Below, one piece after another: positions 23,058-47,451 of a stretch of DNA of 64,000 nt (positions are counted from its first letter, which is position 1; every line of letters begins with the position of its first letter). The stretch spans positions 9,968,706-10,032,705 of the forward strand of contig NC_043746.1 of the NCBI RefSeq assembly GCF_902148845.1, written 5' to 3'. The notes under the pieces are model-generated. The model worked only from the letters and a program-made list of their open reading frames with translations, was not told the DNA's origin and made no database searches. Both the position numbers and the translations under genes were made by a program. This DNA is from Salarias fasciatus (taxonomy: Eukaryota; Chordata; Actinopteri; Blenniiformes; Blenniidae).

Positions 23058-23768
23058 ATGGCCGCGAAAGCAGAGCTCCCGGACTGGCCAGAGTACCCGG
23101 AGGATTTCCCCCTGGCGCACATCAACTCCAAATCCTGGATTTCTCCTCACGCCATCCGCGCCCTGGCGCGCAGGGAGGCGCACGGATCCGCAGACGCGGG
23201 GATCCCGCTGGACAAACTCGTGCCAATGAGCAGAGTCCCGGAACGCGTGTCCGCGGGGAGCCTGGCGGAGGCAGAGCCCGGGAGGGCGGCGGATGGGGGG
23301 AAGGCGGGTCACGTCGGCCCGCAGAGACACCGGCGCGTCGCCGCCAACGCCAGGGAGAGGAGGAGGATGCACGGCCTCAACAAAGCCTTCGACGAGCTGA
23401 GGAGCGTCATCCCGTCTCTGGAGAACGAGAAGAAGTTGTCCAAGTACGACACGCTGCAGATGGCGCAGATCTACATCACGGAGCTGTCCGAGCTGCTGGC
23501 CGGCGTGGTGCACCCGGAGAGCAGGAGTCCCGCGGCGGACCGGAGCTCCGGCAGGAGGAGCCTGATCCACTCCCTCCTCCCCCCGGCCCCCGGCGCGCAG
23601 AACCCGAAGGCGCTGCCCGGGGAGCAGCGGGACCAGCCCGCCTCCTTAGGACGCCTCATTATACTCGGACCAACATCCGACCTGGAGTCAAACCAGTCCT
23701 CCAACAGCAGTGATGGAGAGTCCTCTCACCTCAGCGACCTGGAGGAGAGTCAGAGTCTCAGACTGTGA
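23058..23768 (+). CDS. atoh1: Atonal-type proneural bHLH transcription factor (Atoh1 paralogue)
   Basis: Single-exon gene of 236 codons, as is usual for Atoh1. The bHLH domain spans about residues 91-147, with the Atonal basic-region signature [13 protein letters not shown] (96-108), a helix 1 [10 protein letters not shown] and a helix 2 [21 protein letters not shown] spread over 127-147. The C-terminus keeps an Atoh1-like serine/acid tail, [14 protein letters not shown] (217-230). It is much shorter than mammalian ATOH1 (about 354 aa), and the N-terminus is not recognisably alignable. Family members heterodimerise with E-proteins at E-boxes and specify granule cell precursors, hair cells and secretory lineages. 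The ATG was chosen for its Kozak context (CAGCGATGG) and its place downstream of the TATA box. The codon usage is very GC-rich, which opens long shadow frames in other registers. Teleosts have atoh1a, b and c; linkage to dok3-ddx41 argues against atoh1a, and I cannot decide between b and c. Confidence 0.9.
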   Translation: MAAKAELPDWPEYPEDFPLAHINSKSWISPHAIRALARREAHGSADAGIPLDKLVPMSRVPERVSAGSLAEAEPGRAADGGKAGHVGPQRHRRVAANARERRRMHGLNKAFDELRSVIPSLENEKKLSKYDTLQMAQIYITELSELLAGVVHPESRSPAADRSSGRRSLIHSLLPPAPGAQNPKALPGEQRDQPASLGRLIILGPTSDLESNQSSNSSDGESSHLSDLEESQSLRL

Positions 23769-24429
23769 TCACCCGTTCCGAGAGGCACCACACTCCTGTT
23801 ATCAATGATAGATGAGTGGCTGCTCTGTCAGTGTGCAGGTGCATCTTAATACACACTGAGAGCTGAAAGCTGTTTCTTCCTGAGGCCACTGTGATCTTCA
23901 TCTGGCCGTTTAATGCACTTTATTCATCCACAAAGAGTTCATCTTGCAACTGTGATAAAAATTAGTTCTGCCACTGATAAAATGCATCCTATACAGTAGA
24001 AAAACTTTTCATTGTTCCGTTAATATATTTATTTTCTTAATGTTGCTTTGTTGGTTAAAATAATTATTTGTCTTTGGAAAGAGGGTGCAGATTATTTCTT
24101 ATGATTCATATGAGTTGGGACACATCTTCTTGGTTGATCTCTTCAGCAGGTCAGTGGAGTTGGAGCAAAGCAATAACGCCATCGATTTAGCATTTATCAG
24201 TTTTATTTGGCAGCTCTCTTTCAGAAAGTCTTTGGGATTTGCAGAGTTTTTTACATGCCAGAGCGAAACGTGTCTGAAAAACAGAAATACGATCAAAGTG
24301 AAATCAGTGACACAATAAGCACAGTCCTATGCTTCAAATGATTTCCAGTTTTAACTTCTCTTTTTTAATTACAATGAAATGTGGTGACTTTACACAATAA
24401 CTGACATCACCTGAAGGGGTCAGGGGTCA

Positions 24430-24463
<34 letters not shown>

Positions 24464-24625
24464 ATGGAAGCTCCGCCCCTGTGTACATCCTGAACCATTC
24501 CTCCTGGTGTTTTCAGTGTGATTAGAACTGATATGTGATTGAACAATTATTTTTCTATTTATGTATAGCTCAGGGGTATTTTATTTGGATTGCTTTCCTA
24601 CAATAAAGATATACTTTAAATTCCA
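23769..24625 (+). other. Probable 3' UTR and poly(A) signal of the atoh1-like gene
   Basis: AT-rich sequence after the stop codon ends with a canonical AATAAA at 24602-24607. A run of 33 C lies inside it at 24431-24463, next to a fragment like the repeat at 19281-19505, so the 3' UTR seems to have received a repeat insertion. If the transcript ends here, the gap to the dok3 stop codon is only about 410 bp, tail to tail. Confidence 0.5.
24431..24463. repeat. Poly-C run (C33)
   Basis: Thirty-three consecutive C, the longest such run in the window. It gives a G33 run on the minus strand with strong quadruplex potential. Its length is likely to be unstable and hard to sequence. Confidence 0.9.
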
Positions 24626-25036
24626 GTGTGCATTTTAACTTGATTTTATACAGGCTCCACCATGCAGTCCTCACACCAGAGCACAGTGCAGCTTCTGGGT
24701 CTTTACAGCTGTTAATTCATAAAAGACAAAGAAGAAAAAAATCCCCAACATGCTGTTTAAATTTTTGAATCAACAGATGAATCAAACATAATTTCGGCAT
24801 GTGCCTCATCTAACAATGAAAACACTGTTTGTCACAGAAGAGTCCACAAAAAAATGAAAAAAAAAAAGTAACCAGATGCACTTTTCATACAACAAGCTAC
24901 AGAATAACATACAAACATCTGCATGCCAAAAAGTGGAACCACAAGTTCCCAGTGGGGGGATTTCATCCAAGCAAAGAGACTAATTACACTTTATGACATT
25001 TCATCGCTCCTTCTATTCCGTCTGTTAACTGGCAGC

Positions 25037-28000
25037 CTACGGGAAGAACGTGGAGCTGCCCGCTCTGTTGGGGAGAGGTGGCTGGAACTTCGCCAGGTCC
25101 TTGGAGATGATTTCTGCCAGCCTGTGTTTGAAACTGCCGGGGGCCTCGGTGGGGGCGACGCCGGCAGCCGAGCCGGTGGCCTCCTCCGTGTCATCCTCTG
25201 CCAGGGCCGGGGCGCTGCCGACTGTCTGGACGCTGTCGTCCACGGGAGGCGGCTGCGGGGTCTGGGGTTTGGACAGGAGGTGGGGGGCAGATCTGTGCAT
25301 GGGCGGAGTCAGGGGAGAGGGGGAAGGCTGGCGCTGGGGAATGGAGGGGGAGTCGCCTCGTCTGACGTCTGAATAGATGCACTCTGGGGCGTCTGTCTCG
25401 GCTCTGAGCGACTCTCTCCTCATCGTGGGAGGCGTGGCTCTCCTCAAGTTATAATAAATGCTGTCCTCCATGTCGTCCTGGTCTAGAGACTCCAGGGAGT
25501 AGCACAGTTCTTCCTCATCCTCATCCTCATCCTCAGTCGCCTCGCTGCTGCAGGGGAGATGCAGATTGACAAGCGACAGCGGCTTCGCGCTTTTAGCTGA
25601 GGCGTCATCGATAGTGGAGTAGTGACAGGCGGGGTCGTCTCCTGCCTCGGCCGAAGCGTCTGCAGGATCGTAGCTGGGAGGCCCTGCAGGGCGGTGGGCC
25701 GGGAAGTCCAGAGGAGACGAGGCGGACGACGATCCTCTGTGGACGCTCGCAGGCCTCCCGTCCACTGAGCAGTGCTTGGATATGGCCTGGAAGATCTCTG
25801 GGCCGTGCCGGGTCTGGAAGGTGAACACTCCCTCTCCGGATTCACACCGGCGGCCTGCTTCGATGCAGAAACCCTCCTGGAACAACACACAGTGACACAC
25901 AGTCATCTGTGCTGCAAGAAATGAGACATGTATGTGCTCTAATGTCCCTGATTCGTGGAGTTTGCATGTTCTCCCTGAGTGCAGGGCTTTTCCTCCTTCC
26001 TGCCCGGCTCCAGCCACACTCACTGCTGAGCGTATTGATTTGCTCTCCAGGCTAGCCAGCCGCTCACATCCAGCAGCCAAACACAGCGGTGTAATCCCTC
26101 TCTTTTATTTTTGCAGCTTGAACGACTATTTTCCGACCTGTCAAACCATTTCCGCTGAGCATTTGTGAATAATGTGACCTCTGTGTGCGCTTTATCAAGA
26201 CTGCGGCGGCGAAGTTTACTCAGTAATTTTACCTCAACCTGTCCGAATTTGCGCAGGAGCCTGTAGGGCCAGCGGTAGACGACGCGGCTGGCGTCGGCGG
26301 CGAGCAGCATCATCCCCTCCCTGTGCGGCGAGACCAGATAATCCCCGGACAACTTGCACCTCTTGGACGCCTCCGTGCTCAGAACGGTGACGTGGTAGTG
26401 GTTCGGAGGAAGAGTCGAATCTGAACATGAAATAAACATCACGGCGCTCTGAGGTCAGCGCGGCATTAAAGGAAGAGATTTTCCACGAGAGGCCTGAGGA
26501 GTAATGTGTTCGGAGAGGACATAAATATACACAAATACATTTTCAGGCTGAGGAGAAAAAAAAAAAAAGGAAAAGAGGCTGATTTAAGGCCCGCATTCGC
26601 CTAATCTCTCCGTGTGACTGGGCTGCCCGAATTGTTCAGAAGTGTAATCCATTAGGAAATAGAAAGAAATGCATTTGTATAAGCTGCTGCTTGCTGACGC
26701 TAATACATTCTGGCTTTCATGTGAGAATAAATTAGTGGCTGTAGCTTCCGCTCACATTTAGCGAAAGTTTCTGCAGGAGTCCTGAATTTATGACTCCATA
26801 ACATCTTTCAACTTTGACATAATCCGCTCGCCCTCCGGAGTCGTTCAGAAGCAGCACTGACTCTAATTAATGGCTATTATTTCCTTGTATATACATTTCG
26901 CCCTGGAAGTTTACTGCTGATATCTGTGAGCTCAGGGACTTTGACAGAGCGTGTAAAGTTATTGATCAGTGCCACAAATTGTGAGGAAGCTATCTGAACT
27001 GTTTATGCCTATTTAAACCCTATTATCTTGTCTAAAACCCTGATATTGACTTTAAAAGCTTGAACCTAACAGTCAAAAGGAGCACTTTATGGACACAGAC
27101 ATGCTTTTTACTCACAAATACAAAGAACATTTTAAGACACAACAGACTATTTCGAGCCCTTCACCACCTCTGTGCTAACAGAACTATATTTATAATTTTA
27201 CTCTACAGTTTTTATCTTCTACTTCAAGGTGACTAATGTGACACTTGAATATGAGATTATCTCAGTGACTGAAACATGCGCCACATCCTGCCGTGCTGGC
27301 TGCCCGCCGTCTTCCACATGAGATGATTAAAGTTGATTTGCTCTCATCGCCCGTGGTGTCGGGTCATTCGTCTCTTTAATATGAGAGAAATCTGCAAAAA
27401 CAAAGCCATTATCAAAATGCCATGGCTTCCTAATTGCAGCCGTTTCATTTCATGAATGCAACTTCCACCCTAAACTCGGAGTTATAGTTGTATGCAACTT
27501 TATAATATTTCATCCTTTTTTTGTTTGATTTTGAAGGTCACAAATGTGTTCAAGTTCTACACAAATTCTATTTGATGTTTGGAACAAAAAAAAAGAGGCC
27601 ATGAGCCATGGCTTCATGCACTCCTAATTCTATCTTTACATGGTGATATTAGCTGTATGCACAAGGCCATCAACCAAATTCTAAATCTGTCGTCTTTTTA
27701 TTTTTTCTGCATTACCACTTCTCCATGATGAGTAAATGTCATTGTCCTCCATGATGAAGCTGGTTCCTTCCTCAAAACTCCCTTTGTCTGATTCTCCAGG
27801 ATCCTTCTGTAAACACAGTGGCAGGGTAAACATGACATGGAGTCTACACCTCGCCCTTATCGCCGCTTTATGGCTTCAAAGTGCCAAGACACAAGAAAGA
27901 GCGTATCTTGTGCAAGCAGCAGGTTTGGAGAAGTTAAGTTAGAGAGGTTACAGATACCGCGTTAACTTCCTCATTATGCCGTCGGCTGCAGACGACGTTT

Positions 28001-29244
28001 ATTCTCACCTTTTTCACAGATTGAAAAGATCACTGCTGGTAGGGAAAAAAAGTTTCAAGAGAAGGAAAGCGGATACCTGGAAGGCCAGAATACAGAGGGC
28101 GTTCAGCCAGTCCTGGCTGCTGGAGGAGGCTAAGGTGTAGGTGCACTGCGTGGTGATCAGGTGGAAGGCCGTGCAGCCGGCAGGGCAGGACGCTTTGGGG
28201 GCAAAGGTGACGCTCAGGCAGTCGCTGAGACGCACCACTTTCCTCTCGGACGACTTCTGCCGGCCGACTCTCTTGGACTCGGGGTTGCTGTCGGCGGCGG
28301 AGCAGAACTCCAGCCGGCCCACCCCGGTGGAGCTGGCTTTAAAGAGCGCCATCCAGATTTTCCTCCATGTTCTCTGCCAGAGGAGGACAGAGCGGCTGTT
28401 AGAGGACCTGCTGTATTTGGGAATAATTAAAAGCGCCCATTTCTGGAGTCACACGCCATTCTGTCCTCCTGAGGTTTCAACAGCAGGAATGATCTAAATG
28501 TTTGCTAATCATCACAAGCATTAACTATTCAAACTTTACATCTACACAAGTTCCACATTGTTTTTCAAGTAACTTATTTCGATCTACGTTCTTGTACTTG
28601 AACGTTTTTTGATGTAGGACAATCTTGTTCACGTAATTCCTACATTTTTTGTTTAACACAGTGGCTTAACAACAAATATTACACAAACTCATGTTCAGTT
28701 TAGAGCTGGTGCTCCAATAAATCTTCCTTTGAAGAACCAGATGCTGCATGAAAGAAATACTAATCAAACTTACTTAAATAAGAGGAATTTCCATATCTAA
28801 AAAAAAACTAGCAAGCCAACAAATATATATTCTGATTCTATTTTTTTATACTCAGCCTTCACTATTGTGGAAAGATTTTTATATCAAACCATGTTACACA
28901 CCCCATTAATCATATTCATAGTCACATTTACCTGCTTGTGGCTTAAACTGTTTGAAATTCCATTTATTCTGACTTTCCAGTTCAAATGAGTAATCGAACC
29001 TGTCGTCTAATAAAGTACAAAAGGAGAATCTGAAAGCAGGTCCGAGTCTCTAAAACACCATAAACAACCTGCCATAAAGCAGCAGCACGAGCTAATCGTG
29101 TTTGTTTTTAATGTAACAGCAGCAGCCGCAACTAAAATCAGAGAAAGACAAAGACATAAGCTCTTAACGACCACAGCAAAGGCTTACTTTTCCAAACTTG
29201 GCCCCTTGAAGGTACAGCATCCCCTCCTTGAAGACGACGTCCAT
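25037..29244 (-). CDS. dok3: Docking protein 3 (PH-PTB adaptor)
   Basis: Five coding exons on the minus strand: 29188-29244, 28077-28373, 27716-27806, 26233-26420 and 25037-25876. All junctions are GT-AG with matching phase and give 490 aa (human DOK3 about 496). A PH domain covers about residues 1-120 (MDVVFKEGMLYLQGAKFGK start, then RTWRKIW). Exon 3 carries the EDNDIYSSWRS linker seen in DOK proteins. The PTB domain spans about 145-250, with WPYRLLRKFG and FCIEAGRRC. The proline-rich acidic tail holds tyrosine motifs, including SIYYNL (about 350-355), a YxN Grb2-type site as in DOK3, and CIYSDV. DOK3 is a negative adaptor in immune receptor signalling. The link to DDX41 as neighbour favours DOK3 over DOK1/2. 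The DEDEDEEE stretch is a short acidic repeat. Confidence 0.9.
25945..26030 (+). mobile_element. Fragment of a tRNA-derived fish repeat
   Basis: GTGGAGTTTGCATGTTCTCC, followed by a worn run leading to CCGGCTCCAGCCACACTC, matches the middle of a very common teleost repeat (tRNA head, then this block). It lies within dok3 intron 4. Only the central part is present. Confidence 0.5.
26590..26900. promoter_or_regulatory. Candidate enhancer-like block in dok3 intron 3
   Basis: Inside the intron between 26421 and 27715 lies unique sequence with closely packed motifs: CTAATCTC, CATTAGGAAAT, GCTAATACATTC, TTTATGACTCC and CTCTAATTAATGGC. It starts about 2.8 kb beyond the stop codon of the atoh1-like gene, close to the distance at which the mammalian Atoh1 3' enhancer lies (about 3.4 kb 3' of the coding region). 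That it is an enhancer, and that it acts on the atoh1-like gene, is inference. Confidence 0.3.
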
Positions 29245-29555
29245 AGTTAAACGCTTGGTGTGTAAAAACGCTTTGACTGCTTCAGTACCTGCCGTGTGGT
29301 TTACCTCTGAGCGCTACCGGCATTAAAATTAGATTTCCTATGACGCGAGAGCAATGGTTTCCTTCACACCGCCAGCAGCTTTCATTTTGAACATCTAACT
29401 CTTAAATCTGAAACCCAGGAGTTGCAGAAATGAGAGCATGCACAAGTTCCCTTTGCATTATTGTGCTCGGTTGAGCAACTTCCTCACAAAATTGACGACA
29501 CACCTTTTTTTTTGTCCAGAGAACGACACGAGAGCTAGGTAACAAATATAATGGT
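29245..29555 (-). promoter_or_regulatory. dok3 upstream region, squeezed against ddx41 3' end
   Basis: Only about 310 bp separate the dok3 ATG from the likely ddx41 poly(A) signal, so dok3 5' UTR and core promoter must lie in this gap or within the ddx41 3' part, unless a further non-coding exon exists. I see no TATA box. An upstream exon is not excluded. Confidence 0.35.
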
Positions 29556-29561
29556 TTTATT
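29556..29561 (-). terminator. Likely ddx41 poly(A) signal
   Basis: TTTATT on the plus strand, which is AATAAA on the minus strand, lies about 210 bp beyond the ddx41 stop codon, with T-rich sequence beyond it. Confidence 0.55.
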
Positions 29562-29767
29562 TACAATTACAGCTTCGGAAACACCCTGTACAAAAACATC
29601 ATCCTTTACGAGAGTGAGAAAACTGGTTGAGGTGACGACAAATTTCACCTGCCAACGCGTTCAGGTGGTTAAATAAAGGAAACAAGACTTCCTCAGTTCA
29701 GTGACTCGACAACCAGGTTTCATCATAACTGCTTCCCTATTCCTCCGAGCGCCGGGCAGCCTCCTCT

Positions 29768-36602
<6,835 letters not shown>

Positions 36603-36815
36603 GTTAATTCGAGAGGCTGTCTTGTCAAACTGTTAGTTACCAGTGAAGCTAACGTCAGCTAATAGTAACACAATTCATAGAGAGACTTTAATACACATGT
36701 TTACAGCGCAGATAAAAACCCTACTGAGGAACGGGAAGCTGGAAGGGACAAACCTCATCTTCCGGGAGTACGTCCTGCAGGATGCCGGACCAAAAAATAA
36801 ACACCACACTTCAAT
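36603..36815 (-). promoter_or_regulatory. ddx41 promoter region
   Basis: This roughly 210-bp gap lies between the ddx41 ATG and the inferred 3' end of fam193b. It contains AACGTCA (a half CRE in reverse) near 36651 and CTTCCGGG (an ETS-type site) near 36759, both usual in housekeeping promoters. There is no TATA box. The 65-codon plus-strand frame across it has no domain. Confidence 0.4.
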
Positions 36816-36835
36816 TTTGTCCAAACTGTATTGTT

Positions 36836-36841
36836 TTTAAT
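36836..36841 (-). terminator. Likely fam193b poly(A) signal
   Basis: ATTAAA on the minus strand, followed about 20-40 nt downstream by a GT/T-rich stretch (GAAGTGTGGTGTTTATTTTT), which is the expected downstream element. This implies a fam193b 3' UTR of about 1.5 kb over 36.8-38.34 kb. AATAAA-type signals nearer the stop codon, at about 37753 and 38001, could serve as alternatives. Confidence 0.4.
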
Positions 36842-38339
36842 CTTTCTGAGCGAAAGATTTTTCACAGTATCAAAAGTGAATTAAAAAAAAGAAACAAGCC
36901 AAACATACACTTGGCCAATATTGGTATAGTATAAATCTACATTCGAAACATTAAGATAATCTTCTCTAACTGAAAATAACTTGGAAAGCATCAGAGATGT
37001 TATATTAAAACAAAACCTCAGCACAATTCAGAAAAAAAACAAAAAACAAAAAACAAAATCCATGTCATTGAAAGCCAGCTAAAACATTTAAACTGGTGTA
37101 AAAACCCCACGGCCTGTGTTTGTGTTATCAAAAGATATGCAGGAGTCAGGAGTCAGGCAGGTTTCAAGGTGGAGCAGCCACCTGGTCACAGTACAGGGGG
37201 GGAAAAAAGAGCAGTATGGTTGGAGTAAGCGTCTCTCTCGCTCTCTCAGACACGCACGCACACACACTTCAAAAAAGCATGAGAACACACTCGAAGGGGT
37301 ATTCACTCGATATATACAAGCATTGAAATTAACTGTCTCACAGGGCGTCTGGGTTAAAAACCTAAAAGTGAACATTGCACACTGGTGAAGCTGTCACTGC
37401 AGGGATGGAGGCCTTGAAAAGGTGAGAACATTGGACATTCATCGGAGTGTATACTGGGTACTTCTAGAAGACATAATAGTCCAAGACTAACACCACAGGA
37501 CGACTGACACAGGAACAACAGACACGTCTGTTTTTCCACTACAGGACTCGCAGAGAGTGAGTTTTCTGTTCTACGTCATGCACGAGGGCATATTTGAATG
37601 ATTTCAGTGCATTTGTATATAAATATATCAAGATACATCCCATGGGCCAAATCAACAATAGGTTGATTGAATAGCTATTAATGATCACCCTGCAGCTTCA
37701 CAAACGGTCAAATGTCTGTTTTTGTCAATAGAGGACAAAACAATTCATTTCACTTTATTAAATTTGCATGTATTCACTAAAATGACACCCTAATTGCAAT
37801 TAAATGAATGGAACTTTTGTCAGCATTGCTCCCTGCATTAGGCAAATACATTTCTCCTTCAAGATCGGTCCAAATGCAGTGCTGTGCTGATGTTTTCAAG
37901 TGTATCTGCAGCCTCGACTGAGACCACCGTAGTGGGCTGAAAACTAGCGATGCAGAATGCAAACGTTAAAATATCTCAGATTTGTGATAAAAACATTTAT
38001 TTCATTTAAGGTAATTGTTTACATACTACATACGTAAGCACATGGATGCAGTTGATTCAAGAGACTTTTTCCATTTTCTTTTCTTTTCTTTTTTTTTGCA
38101 TCTCATTTAGTGAACATTTGCGATAAGAGCAGTAGAGTTGGCCTTCAGAATGATCCCTGGCTTGTTAGCCACAAGTTGTGTTTCAGTCGTCTGAATGGAG
38201 AGGAGGAATCTGAACCAGGGTCCCTTGGTTTCGGAAGGAATAAAATAAAAACAGGGAATGAGCGAGGCCGCAGGCCAAGCAGGGCTCTACTGAAAGAGTT
38301 TGTGGTGTGGAGTTAGACTTTCTCTGGCACTCATCCAAG

Positions 38340-46378
<8,039 letters not shown>

Positions 46379-47451
46379 TACAGTGGTGTTTATAAAACGC
46401 TTTGGCCAAGTTTGCACCAGTTTCGAGGATTTTAAGAGCACACTTTCGTTTCTTCTCAGACCTCAAAATGTTCTCTACCTCCTCCAGTCAAGACAACAGT
46501 CAATATGGCGGAGGACTGGCACACTCGGGAGTTCAAAGGTTAAAGATACTGCTGGCAAAGAGGCTTCACGTTAGGCGCGGGATACGCCTACAATGACATT
46601 CAAGCGCTGAAGCCAGATAGCGCCATCTTTAGTGAGGGCATCCATCCCCTCCCACCTTCCCCTTTAAAAAGATACAGTAAATGCTGTGCAAGACGAATCT
46701 TCCAAAAAACCAGCTGAAATCTCTGCTGTATTGTATGCACGCATACCATCTTAACTTAATTGTATTTTCTGATGAATTTGTTACGATTGAACCTAACTAT
46801 TTGCAACGTCATGATTTGTACAGTTTTTAAGTATTAAACTGTCTTGTAATAAACAGGAACAGCTTCATGAAGATACATGCTTTTTGAAACGCTTAAATTG
46901 AGGATGATAAACTGTACTTAGGCTAAAGCATCATTTTGCAAAGAAAAAAACTCTAGACAACTACACACAAATGGTTTGTGCACCTCTCAAATGTAATAAT
47001 GTTGTAAATATTCCCGTAAATGTCAGATTTATGAATAAAGGGGAAAATAATGTAGTATCGAATGAGAGTGACGTTCTACGTATTTCTCGTGACGCCTTCA
47101 CTTAACTTTACGCGATCGGAATTTTGGCTGTTTATTTTGATTGTCCTAATTATTTAAATTGACAAAGGGAATTACGGTTGCTCAAAAACTTGACGACATT
47201 TTCTTATAACTACATTATGATAAAGTCTTTATTTCTTGATTCAATATTGCTATCGATACATTTGTCAACCAAAGTGCAACAACTAGAGTGCAATGAAAGT
47301 GAAATTTCCGAGCGCACGTCTGGTTCCTGAAGGCAGCTCAATGTTGGGGTGCTGTGGATTGAGCACGTAGCACACACAGACGCACTCAGCTTCATCCACT
47401 CCAGGCTAGTTTACCTGCTGTCGGTTCATTTTCTCAAAGCAAAAATTAACA
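46379..47451. promoter_or_regulatory. Divergent promoter region of fam193b (-) and mxd3 (+)
   Basis: The two start codons point away from each other across 1,073 bp. The fam193b side (46379-46600) is GC/CpG-richer and contains CAATATGGCGG, a YY1-type ATGGCGG site, near 46502. The middle is AT-rich. No TATA box is obvious on either side. Shared regulation is possible but not shown. Confidence 0.4.

Noticed and set aside
22934-23713. Long overlapping open frames on both strands across the atoh1-like gene (up to 259 codons)
   Set aside because: They result from the very GC-rich codon usage of the atoh1-like gene. Their translations are arginine/glycine/proline-rich with no domain.
36643-36840. 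Plus-strand frame upstream of ddx41, considered as a divergent gene
   Set aside because: It has 65 codons, no domain and no splice continuation; the region is better explained as the ddx41 promoter and fam193b 3' end.
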